Under the pieces are notes generated by a model. That model saw only the letters and a list, made by a program, of their open reading frames with translations. It was not told the origin of the DNA and ran no database searches. Of a stretch of DNA of 7,075 nucleotides, positions 1-6,194 are shown piece after piece. Positions within the stretch are counted from its first letter, which is position 1; each line of letters starts with the position of its first letter. The translations under genes were made by a program, and so were the position numbers. The DNA lies in contig JAPYWY010000083.1 in the NCBI GenBank assembly GCA_028276125.1, positions 1-7,075 of the forward strand, given 5' to 3'. Origin of the DNA: Pseudothermotoga sp. (lineage in GTDB: Bacteria > Thermotogota > Thermotogae > Thermotogales > DSM-5069).

Positions 1-649
1 CCATGAGTATCTCGTCGGGCTTGGTGAGCGTCTTTATGTCTTCGAGCTCCCTCATCATCTCATCGTCGATGTGAAGCCTTCCAGCAGTGTCGAGCACCAA
101 AACGTTACAACGAAGGTCTTGGGCAGCCTTCAGAGCACCTTTGACTATCTGGATCGCGTCCTTCCTGTCCCCAGAGAACACAGGGATGTTGATGCTCTTA
201 CCGAGCTTTTCCAGCTGGTCTATCGCCGCAGGCCTATAGGTGTCGGCGGCAACGAGCATGGGGCTTCTACCGTGCTTTCTCAAATGAAGTGCGAGCTTGC
301 CGGCCGTCGTGGTTTTCCCACTACCTTGAAGGCCCACCAGCATGATCACGGCAGGATGATGTTTCAACTCCAGTGGCGCGTTGGTACGTCCCATTATGTT
401 GATGAGTTCGTCCCTGACGATCTTTATGAACTGTTGATCTGGAGTGAAGCTCTTGAGAACTTCTTCCCCCAGTGCTTTCTGCTTGACGTTCTCGATGAAA
501 TCCTTTACAACCTTGTAGTTGACATCGGCCTCGAGCAAAGACAGCTTGACCTGCCTCACGGCCTCGTTGATGTTCTTCTCCGTCAGCCTTCCTTGCCCAG
601 TGATCGTTTTAAAGATCTTCGAGAGTTTCTCCTGAAGACTTTCGAACAT
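1..649 (-). CDS. ffh: Signal recognition particle GTPase Ffh (SRP54), N-terminal 216 residues, cut by the window edge
   Basis: Ffh binds 4.5S/SRP RNA and signal sequences of nascent membrane proteins and, with FtsY, delivers ribosomes to the Sec translocon. The frame is open from ATG at 649 to the window edge. Residues 1-95 are the helical N domain. The G domain follows: G1 loop GLQGSGKTT (about 106-114), DTYRPAA (136-142, the SRP-specific insertion/G2 region) and G3 DTAGR (187-191). The visible end, KPDEILM, matches the family just before the next conserved G-domain segment; the TKxD motif and the methionine-rich M domain lie outside the window. The start is fixed by GAGGTG six bases upstream. 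MFESLQEKLSKIF is a normal Ffh N-terminus. It is divergent from the MFS gene and could be confused only with FtsY, which lacks this short N-terminus. Identification is very secure. Confidence 0.97.
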   Translation of the reverse strand, partial: MFESLQEKLSKIFKTITGQGRLTEKNINEAVRQVKLSLLEADVNYKVVKDFIENVKQKALGEEVLKSFTPDQQFIKIVRDELINIMGRTNAPLELKHHPAVIMLVGLQGSGKTTTAGKLALHLRKHGRSPMLVAADTYRPAAIDQLEKLGKSINIPVFSGDRKDAIQIVKGALKAAQDLRCNVLVLDTAGRLHIDDEMMRELEDIKTLTKPDEILM

Positions 650-655
650 GGACAA

Positions 656-661
656 CACCTC
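656..661 (-). promoter_or_regulatory. Ribosome binding site of ffh (GAGGTG)
   Basis: Minus-strand GAGGTG lies six bases before the ATG at 649-647. It matches the anti-Shine-Dalgarno core and settles the ffh start. The same hexamer and spacing precede the M42 peptidase gene. Confidence 0.8.
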
Positions 662-666
662 TTTTC

Positions 667-695
667 ATGATACGCCATGTATCGATCCAAATCAA
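667..695 (-). promoter_or_regulatory. Candidate sigma-70-type promoter for ffh
   Basis: On the minus strand TTGATT (690-695, four of six matches to TTGACA) is followed by a 17-bp spacer and TATCAT (667-672, five of six matches to TATAAT). Transcription would begin near 659-661, at the edge of the GAGGTG ribosome binding site, giving a leader of only about 11 bases. That short leader is either real or a warning that the hexamers are coincidental. No start-site data are available. Confidence 0.45.
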
Positions 696-885
696 TTAAG
701 CGAAGGGTAGAGTTCGAAACGAATGTGACGCTTCTATGTTACAACCATTGCACGATACGTGTGTGGATTAACTTAATCTACATAATATCGCATCCGTAGT
801 GTCACAGTTTCTGCCTTCGGTTTTCAAGAAAATGTCAATCTCTCGTGCCAGATCAGTTAACACGATCGGTGTATACATAGTTCGC

Positions 886-2124
886 ATGGCGAAATATTCG
901 AATCCTTTTCGTGCTTTGAGGAACAGGAACTACTTCATTTTTTGGTTGCCACAGAGCGTATCTCTAATCGGCACCTGGATCGACACGACACTCAGGGGCT
1001 GGGTTGCCGTCAACTTGTTTGCAGAGAACAAGGCGGCGGGGTTCATCGGCTTGATCGCCTTCCTCAAAGGGCTTCCCACCGTCGTCCTTTCCCCCGCGTG
1101 TGGTGTGATCATAGATTGGTTTGGCCCGAAGAACGTTCTGCTCTTCACCCAGACCGCAGATGCGCTCAACGCGATGCTCATGGCGTACTTGGTGCACAAG
1201 AATGTTTTGAGCGCCGTTCAATTGCTCGTGCTGAGTGTCGCGATGGGGGTTTCCCAAGCCTTCTATTTGCCTTCACGTAACAGCTTCATTGGATCCATCG
1301 TGCCCAAAAATTTGCTCTCGAACGCGCTCGCTCTGCACGCCATGATATTCAACTTTGCGAGGATGATAGGTCCTTCGATCGCGGGGTTCGTCGTCGAGTA
1401 CAAGGGCATGGGCTTTGGCTTCGTGGTGAACGCCCTGACGTTTGTGCCATTGATCGTGTCTCTCTTGTTCATAAAGGTGGAGAAACCCGTGTATCAGAAG
1501 ATCCAAAGAGATTTCTTTTCAGATCTGAAGGCTGGCGTGAGTTATGTGGCGTCAAGCAAAGTGTTGCTCGTCACGTTCTTTTCTATGACGGTTTACGCAG
1601 TTTTCGGCATGCCTTACAGCATGCTCATGCAGGCGTTCGCGAAGAGTGCCGTGAAAACGGGCCTTGTGGGATATGGGTTGATCATGGGGTCGATGGGTCT
1701 GGGAGCACTCGTGGGAGCGATACTCGCAGGATCTCTCGAAATCGATCAGGTGGTCAAATTCAAAGAAGAATACTTCATACTGTGGATTGGACTGAGTACA
1801 CTCGTTTCCTTCCTCTACCCACCAGCAGCGTACGTGATGTCTTTCGTGAACGGAGCGGCGCAGACGATTTTCTTCAACATTACGAACACGAGGACTCAGT
1901 ACCTTTCACCCGTGAACATGCGTGGCAGGACGATGTCTCTGTACGCGTTGATCAACAATGGAGGTTCGCCGGTCGGTACCTTCCTGTTCGGCCTTTTGGG
2001 CAACGCGATCGGGATAAGAAACACCTATGGAGTTCTGGCTTTCGCGATGATCGCGTACTTTTTTGCCAGAAATGCCGTTAAATCCCTACAACTCGATGTG
2101 GAGAGCCTCTCTCAGACCAAGTAA
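886..2124 (+). CDS. MFS exporter, EntS-like (MFS_3 family)
   Basis: This is a 412-residue inner-membrane major facilitator protein with roughly 11-12 hydrophobic helices, expected to export small molecules by proton antiport. The EntS/MFS_3 signature is clear: the N-terminal NPFRALRNRNYFIFWLPQS, the loop 2-3 motif A variant GVIIDWFGPK (residues 73-82), SNALALHAMIFNFARMIGPS (about 145-164) and the C-terminal-half MRGRTMSLY (about 345-353). EntS exports enterobactin; the substrate here cannot be inferred, because no siderophore genes are nearby. The frame is open back to GTG 799 and has another ATG at 832, but family homology begins at ATG 886, so I chose that start. None of the three starts has a good ribosome binding site. 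It is the only plus-strand gene, divergent from ffh and convergent with the TauE gene, which it overlaps by 13 bp. It may have been inserted into an older minus-strand arrangement. Confidence 0.9.
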   Translation: MAKYSNPFRALRNRNYFIFWLPQSVSLIGTWIDTTLRGWVAVNLFAENKAAGFIGLIAFLKGLPTVVLSPACGVIIDWFGPKNVLLFTQTADALNAMLMAYLVHKNVLSAVQLLVLSVAMGVSQAFYLPSRNSFIGSIVPKNLLSNALALHAMIFNFARMIGPSIAGFVVEYKGMGFGFVVNALTFVPLIVSLLFIKVEKPVYQKIQRDFFSDLKAGVSYVASSKVLLVTFFSMTVYAVFGMPYSMLMQAFAKSAVKTGLVGYGLIMGSMGLGALVGAILAGSLEIDQVVKFKEEYFILWIGLSTLVSFLYPPAAYVMSFVNGAAQTIFFNITNTRTQYLSPVNMRGRTMSLYALINNGGSPVGTFLFGLLGNAIGIRNTYGVLAFAMIAYFFARNAVKSLQLDVESLSQTK

Positions 2125-2840
2125 CTCACGCCGCTGGCAACAACCGTTGCGAGCAGGATGTAGCGGAGCCAGTTGACGCCCTTTTTCACCGCGAACTTCG
2201 CTCCGAGTTGAGCTCCAATCATGCTGCCCATGCCGAGTACGAAACCAGCCAGTGGTTGTACTTTTCCGTTGAAGAGAAAGATCATCAGCGAGAATGGTGT
2301 GTAGAGCAAGATTATGAGAACTTTCAGCGCGTTGTTTCGTACCAAATCGAGTCCAAGGAGCACGGCGGTGAAGAAGACGAAGAAAAATCCTACGCCCGCC
2401 TGGATGAAGCCACCGTAGAAGCCGATGCCAAAAAAGGCCAGAACGATGAGTGGAACGTTCAACCGTTCTTTCTTCCGTCCGGACCACATGGAAGGCTTCG
2501 CAACGATGAAGAAGGCCATCACGAGAAGCAATGCACCCACGATCTTCTTCAAAAGAGTTTGGGGCATGCTCACCACCACGTAAGTTCCAACGATGGAACC
2601 TATCGTTGCAGGAATGGCGCACAGCAGAGACAACTTCACGGGCAACACCTTGTCTTTATAGAAACTCCGTACGGCTGTTATGTTCTGCATCAAGATGGCG
2701 ATCCTGTTTGTACCGTTCGCGACACCCAAATCCATGCCGAGCAAGGTCAAAAGCGGCAAGGTTATGAGACTGCCACCACCACCGACAACGTTCAAAAAAC
2801 CCGACGCGATTCCAGACAAAAAAACGAGAAAGTACAGCAG
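2112..2840 (-). CDS. TauE/SafE-family membrane transporter (sulfite/organosulfonate exporter-like), probable CTG start
   Basis: This is a polytopic inner-membrane protein of the TauE/SafE (formerly DUF81) family, whose studied members are linked to export of sulfite, sulfoacetate or related anions. The substrate here is unknown. Two related halves are visible. The first opens with LSGIASGFLNVVGGGGS (about residues 8-24) and continues to TNRIAILMQN. The second contains GFYGGFIQAGVGFFF (about 140-154) and GAQLGAKFA near the end. The standard-codon start TTG at 2819 would remove half of the first helix and has no ribosome binding site. AGGAGG at 2853-2848 is seven bases before CTG 2840, and starting there gives LYFLVFLSG, restoring the helix. 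The 242-residue length fits the family. It follows the M42 gene by 12 bp in the same frame and is last in the cluster. Family assignment is secure; the start is inferred. Confidence 0.9.
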   Translation of the reverse strand: MLYFLVFLSGIASGFLNVVGGGGSLITLPLLTLLGMDLGVANGTNRIAILMQNITAVRSFYKDKVLPVKLSLLCAIPATIGSIVGTYVVVSMPQTLLKKIVGALLLVMAFFIVAKPSMWSGRKKERLNVPLIVLAFFGIGFYGGFIQAGVGFFFVFFTAVLLGLDLVRNNALKVLIILLYTPFSLMIFLFNGKVQPLAGFVLGMGSMIGAQLGAKFAVKKGVNWLRYILLATVVASGVSYLV

Positions 2841-2847
2841 AACGATT

Positions 2848-2853
2848 CCTCCT
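2848..2853 (-). promoter_or_regulatory. Ribosome binding site of the TauE gene (AGGAGG) overlapping the peptidase stop
   Basis: Minus-strand AGGAGG begins with the A of the peptidase TGA stop (2855-2853). Seven bases separate it from CTG at 2840-2838. No ATG, GTG or TTG occurs at usable spacing, so this site decides the unusual start call. It also implies translational coupling with the peptidase. Confidence 0.65.
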
Positions 2854-3839
2854 CAGACGTTTTCAACGATGAGTAACGTCAAAAGTTCTATCAGGTTCTT
2901 CAGATCCTTTATCGAGATGTATTCTGCAGGTGTGTGCAAGTATCGCACGGCGAGTGTTACGGGCACCATCTTCGCGCCGAACTCCATCGCCACCGAACCG
3001 TCAGTTCCTCCACCGGTCACGCCGACCTGCACTGGAAGATCGTGCTTTTCAGCCAGGTTTAAGATCTCCTTCATGAGCTCGTAGCTCGCGAAAGCGCTGT
3101 TGTCGAGCATTCTCAGAACCGGCCCCTTTCCCACGGTGACGTCTCCCGTGAGGGACGAGCAACACGCGAAGGAGTCGACGGCGTAACACACGTCTATCCT
3201 GTGACTCGCCACGAAGGCCTTCGCACCTTTCAAGCCTATCTCCTCTTGAACCGTCCAAACGAAGTAGATTTTTCTGCTGAGCTTCTCGTCTTTCACTCTG
3301 TTCAAAACCTCGAGCAGCGCTAAACAACCGAAACGATCGTCGAGCGATCTCATTGCAAAGAATTCACCGTTCAGCAAACTCGCATGCTTTTTGAAGACCG
3401 CGTAGTCCGGCACCTTTACACCGAGCGCTTCGGCTTCCTGTTTACTTTTGCAACCGATGTCTATTCTCAGATTCTCAATCGTCTGCTGGCTCGAAAGGTG
3501 TGGTGGTGTGATGCCGATCACACCTTCCAACATTCCTGATTCAGTCACGACCTGCACGTGCGAACCAGCGAGGATCCTGTCATCGAAACCTCCGATCTTT
3601 CTGAAGTTCAATGTTCCATCGTTGTTCACGCCCGTGATTATCAGACCGATCTCATCCATGTGCGCCATGATCGCCACCGTCTCTTCTCCCTCACCGAGTT
3701 CCACGACGAGGTTTCCAACGTTGTCGACTTGGTATGGAACTTTCAACTTCTTTATCAAGAGTTGTCGAACGTTCTCCTCCCTACCGGACACACCCGTTAC
3801 AGAGCACAATTCAATTAAGTTCTCCACGAGTTTGTCCAT
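2853..3839 (-). CDS. M42-family metallo-aminopeptidase (glutamyl aminopeptidase/TET type)
   Basis: This is a cytosolic dinuclear-metal aminopeptidase that removes N-terminal residues from peptides; M42 enzymes usually form 12-subunit tetrahedral particles and are often misannotated as endoglucanase M. Numbering from ATG 3839 (328 residues), the visible catalytic set is H60 and D62 in AHMDEIG, D167/D168 in SLDDRFG, the general base E199 with metal ligand E200 in QEEIG, D222 in AVDS and H302 in YLHTPAE. GGTDG (about 277-281) is also family-typical. Every expected ligand is present, so it should be active. Which residue it prefers cannot be read from sequence. A GTG nine bases upstream is in frame but lies inside the GAGGTG ribosome binding site, so ATG 3839 is the start. 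The gene lies 45 bp after the ABC permease and 12 bp before the TauE start. Confidence 0.95.
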   Translation of the reverse strand: MDKLVENLIELCSVTGVSGREENVRQLLIKKLKVPYQVDNVGNLVVELGEGEETVAIMAHMDEIGLIITGVNNDGTLNFRKIGGFDDRILAGSHVQVVTESGMLEGVIGITPPHLSSQQTIENLRIDIGCKSKQEAEALGVKVPDYAVFKKHASLLNGEFFAMRSLDDRFGCLALLEVLNRVKDEKLSRKIYFVWTVQEEIGLKGAKAFVASHRIDVCYAVDSFACCSSLTGDVTVGKGPVLRMLDNSAFASYELMKEILNLAEKHDLPVQVGVTGGGTDGSVAMEFGAKMVPVTLAVRYLHTPAEYISIKDLKNLIELLTLLIVENV

Positions 3840-3845
3840 CGCATT

Positions 3846-3851
3846 CACCTC
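3846..3851 (-). promoter_or_regulatory. Ribosome binding site of the M42 peptidase gene (GAGGTG)
   Basis: Minus-strand GAGGTG lies six bases before ATG 3839. It contains the GTG at 3848-3846 that would otherwise look like an earlier start, and so rules that start out. Confidence 0.8.
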
Positions 3852-3857
3852 GAGAAG

Positions 3858-3863
3858 ATTGTA
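3858..3863 (-). promoter_or_regulatory. Candidate internal promoter -10 box (extended type) for the peptidase and TauE genes
   Basis: In the 45-bp gap after the permease stop the minus strand reads TGG-TACAAT. The hexamer matches TATAAT at five of six positions and has a TG-plus-one-base extension. The T-rich stretch 15-17 bp upstream (TTTTTC or AGTTTT) is a poor -35 box, which an extended -10 can tolerate. Transcription would start near 3851, at the first base of the GAGGTG ribosome binding site. Confidence 0.4.
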
Positions 3864-3884
3864 CCAGAAAGTTCGCTTGAAAAA

Positions 3885-5414
3885 CTATTCGATTCCTTGG
3901 AACAGTCCTTTGACTCGAGCGAAGAGTCTCTTCGAGAAGAAAATGAGCGCTAAGGCACAGCCCGCGGGAGCACCGTAAAGGATAAGCGAGACGATGCTTC
4001 GGATCTTGATAAAATCAAGGAGTGCGAGTTGGACAGATGGCAGCAGAGGTAGAAGATGAACCAGCGCGATCACGAGCAACAGGCCTTGAATGATCATGGT
4101 CTTCGTGAGGTTCAGAACACGTGACGGATTGGAAAGATCTACCTTCGAGGGTTGTCTGAGGTAGAAAAACATACCCAGCGTTGACGCAAAAACGAACATC
4201 ACGAACACCATCGGCACAAGTAGGAAAACGACGGTGGACATCGAGAACCAGAACTTGAAGAACACCAGCAGTGCTGAGAACAAAGCCCAGTAAATGAGAG
4301 ATGGTACGAACAGTTTCGGCAGGAGAATATCCACGTTTCTCAAGGGAAAAACAAGCGGCAAAGGCCAGACGGAGAGCTCCTGTTTGGTCAACATGGCGGA
4401 ATTGTACGCCACATACGTACCGCTCAAGACCAAAGAAATCACCAAGGCAGGAACGGGAGATCTGAGCGAAAGACCGAACAAAACAGCGAATGCGGCTGGA
4501 TAAATGAGCGTGAACAAACCTTGCTCGCTCCTCACCATGAGCTTCACATCTTTCCAGAACATCTTGCCACCTTTGAAACCCGCAGTTTTGGACCTTCCGA
4601 CGAAACTGACCTGTTCAAAGCTGAGTCTCTCGGCTACTGGTGACGAGAGCAGCGACAAGGAGAAGACGAGAATCAACATGAGCAACCCGTAGATGGGTTC
4701 ATCCAAGGCTCTGATAGGCCAAGCGAAGATGTTCAAAGGATGCATGAACTTGAGGAGAGTCGATGAAAGAACCGCAGGATCCTGTGTGAACAGACCCTGA
4801 GCGTAGTTCGGTAGGAATTGCGTTGCAAGGAAGAACAACGTCACCGAGGCTATCAAACTGATCGTTGTGATTCTTCTCGCGGCAGACCTGCTCATGAACA
4901 AACCGAAGATGCAAGAAAGCAGAACCGAAAACGAAAGCATGAAAAGAACGAACAAAAAAGCCACGATCAGCCCGAGGAAGAGATTTCTACCGTGCGTCAC
5001 AACGTAAGCTGGAAACACGAACAGATACATCATGACAGCGAAAGGTTGCAGTGAGAGGGTCAAGATCATCTGATAGGCCACGATCGTCCAACGCTTCACG
5101 GGGAAGGTCAGTAACAAATGAATCTCCTCGTTTCGTGAAAACGAGTTGATCAAACTCGGTACGAAGGATGCCAGGAAAAGTAAACCGTTCAGCGACGTCC
5201 ACTGGAGCATCAACAAGGTTGAAGGGTCACAAGAATCTATTCTGAACGAGGATATCACTTTGAAAACCTGGAAGAATATCGAGCCCAATGGAAGGCCGAT
5301 CAGCAGGGATGCGGCGATCGTGACGATTGAACTCGGTAAACGGCCAGATCTGCCTCTTCTTCGGCGATAGTTCGTCGACAAACCGTACTTCAGCAGAACG
5401 AACAACTGACGCAT
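3885..5414 (-). CDS. ABC transporter permease, ABC-2-like exporter type, about 12 membrane helices
   Basis: This is a 509-residue, very hydrophobic integral membrane protein that should be the channel subunit for the ABC ATPase encoded just upstream. By eye there are about 12 membrane segments, near residues 28-52, 68-90, 111-137, 145-172, 181-200, 242-258, 303-338 (two), 364-388, 393-418, 437-457 and 472-494. A basic patch, YRRRRGRSGR (about 17-25), precedes the first helix. EEIHLLLTFPVKRW (about 96-109) resembles the cytosolic coupling segment of ABC-2 exporters. A similar ELSVWPLPLVFPL (about 346-358) sits in the second half, suggesting two fused six-helix units. ATG 5414 is three bases after the ATPase stop, with GAGGAG nine bases upstream inside the ATPase gene. 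The substrate is unknown: lipid, peptide and drug export are all possible. The role as ABC partner is well supported by context; the exact family is not certain. Confidence 0.85.
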   Translation of the reverse strand: MRQLFVLLKYGLSTNYRRRRGRSGRLPSSIVTIAASLLIGLPLGSIFFQVFKVISSFRIDSCDPSTLLMLQWTSLNGLLFLASFVPSLINSFSRNEEIHLLLTFPVKRWTIVAYQMILTLSLQPFAVMMYLFVFPAYVVTHGRNLFLGLIVAFLFVLFMLSFSVLLSCIFGLFMSRSAARRITTISLIASVTLFFLATQFLPNYAQGLFTQDPAVLSSTLLKFMHPLNIFAWPIRALDEPIYGLLMLILVFSLSLLSSPVAERLSFEQVSFVGRSKTAGFKGGKMFWKDVKLMVRSEQGLFTLIYPAAFAVLFGLSLRSPVPALVISLVLSGTYVAYNSAMLTKQELSVWPLPLVFPLRNVDILLPKLFVPSLIYWALFSALLVFFKFWFSMSTVVFLLVPMVFVMFVFASTLGMFFYLRQPSKVDLSNPSRVLNLTKTMIIQGLLLVIALVHLLPLLPSVQLALLDFIKIRSIVSLILYGAPAGCALALIFFSKRLFARVKGLFQGIE

Positions 5415-5417
5415 CGA

Positions 5418-6182
5418 TCAAAGCTCCTCGACAATCTGAAGGATGTCTTCCTCTGTCGCAGTCAGACGCAGAAACACGTCTTCCAGGCTCGCCACGTTGT
5501 CCTTCACAAGTTTCCTCAGTTCGTCCATCGTGCCTTCCGCAATCAGCGAACCTCTGTCTATGATACCTATCCGCGAGCACATCTTTTCCGCTATCTCGAG
5601 CACGTGTGTTGTCATGAAGATCGTGCAACCTTCCGATACATACTTTGTGAGTAACAGTTTGAGGATCTTCGCGGATTTTGCGTCCAAACCAACGGTTGGT
5701 TCATCCAAAAAGATCACTTTGGGTTTTCTCATCAACACGCTCATCAGAAGAAGCTTTTGTTTCATTCCGTGAGACATGTCAGCGATGTACTTGTCGAGAT
5801 AGTTCACTCCAAAGGCTACGGAGAGCTCTTGGATCCTCTCGCGCATCGCTTGTTTGTCCAAGCCAAAGATTTCGATGATGAAGTTCAAAAATTCGTAGCC
5901 CTTCAAGTTCGAATACATACGCGGTTCGTCCGGGACTACACCGATCGATCTCTTGATTTCTATCTCGTTGTACCTCATATCCATACCGAGAATGCGAACA
6001 GTCCCGGAGGTGGGTCGGAGCGCCCCGGTGAGCAACCTGATCGTTGTCGTCTTTCCAGCTCCGTTCGGACCGAGAAAGCCGTATATTTCACCCTGAAAAA
6101 CCTTCAAGTTCAAATCCTTGACCGCGCAAATCTTTCCGAAATTCTTGACCAGATTCTGTGTCTCTATGACAACGTTCGCCAT
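5418..6182 (-). CDS. ABC transporter ATP-binding subunit of an ABC-2-type exporter
   Basis: This 254-residue cytosolic ATPase powers the permease encoded three bases downstream. Motifs in order: Walker A GPNGAGKTT (residues 38-46), the Q-loop region GVVPDEP (81-87), the signature MSHGMKQKL (136-144), Walker B VIFLDEP (156-162), the D-loop VGLD (164-167) and the switch histidine H193 in TTHVLEIAE. Two variations are visible: the usual Q-loop glutamine is aspartate (D85), and the signature is SHGMKQ rather than SGGQ. Both recur in the CcmA/DrrA-like exporter ATPases, so the protein is probably active. ASLEDVFLRLT near the C-terminus is also typical of that group. ATG 6182 is supported by AGGAGG six bases upstream, which overlaps the PhoH stop codon. 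The gap to PhoH is 10 bp. Confidence 0.95.
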   Translation of the reverse strand: MANVVIETQNLVKNFGKICAVKDLNLKVFQGEIYGFLGPNGAGKTTTIRLLTGALRPTSGTVRILGMDMRYNEIEIKRSIGVVPDEPRMYSNLKGYEFLNFIIEIFGLDKQAMRERIQELSVAFGVNYLDKYIADMSHGMKQKLLLMSVLMRKPKVIFLDEPTVGLDAKSAKILKLLLTKYVSEGCTIFMTTHVLEIAEKMCSRIGIIDRGSLIAEGTMDELRKLVKDNVASLEDVFLRLTATEEDILQIVEEL

Positions 6183-6188
6183 CCTGTC

Positions 6189-6194
6189 CCTCCT
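6189..6194 (-). promoter_or_regulatory. Ribosome binding site of the ABC ATPase gene (AGGAGG)
   Basis: Minus-strand AGGAGG is six bases before ATG 6182 and starts within the TAG stop of the PhoH gene (6195-6193). The overlap indicates translational coupling of PhoH and the ATPase on one transcript. Confidence 0.8.

Larger units (their letters stand above)
650..885. other. Divergent intergenic region between ffh and the MFS gene
   Basis: This 236-bp stretch separates two divergent genes and must hold both control regions. The ffh promoter candidate is at 667-695. On the plus strand a CATAAT hexamer (781-786) resembles a -10 box but has no good -35 partner 16-18 bp upstream; TTGCAC at 748-753 is too far away. 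I see no tRNA, no convincing riboswitch fold, no terminator and no small gene. The part from 799 onward is open in the MFS frame but is probably untranslated leader. Confidence 0.5.

Noticed and set aside
71..670. A 199-codon plus-strand open frame opposite ffh
   Set aside because: The minus strand encodes unmistakable Ffh motifs over the same bases; the plus frame has no recognisable domain.
669..683. Inverted repeat GATAC-GCCAT-GTATC in the ffh promoter
   Set aside because: Arms of five bases are expected by chance in 236 bp. It overlaps the -10 box and could be an operator, but nothing else supports it.
860..872. Inverted repeat ACAC-GATCG-GTGT just before the MFS start
   Set aside because: Four-base arms are too short to call an operator or attenuator.
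2208..2876. A 222-codon plus-strand open frame opposite the TauE and peptidase genes
   Set aside because: Its translation is rich in H, Q, E and S without domain features, and it is the antisense shadow of a clear membrane-protein gene.
3448..3978. A 176-codon plus-strand open frame opposite the peptidase and permease ends
   Set aside because: It crosses two real minus-strand genes and the gap between them, and its low-complexity S/T/P-rich translation fits an antisense shadow.
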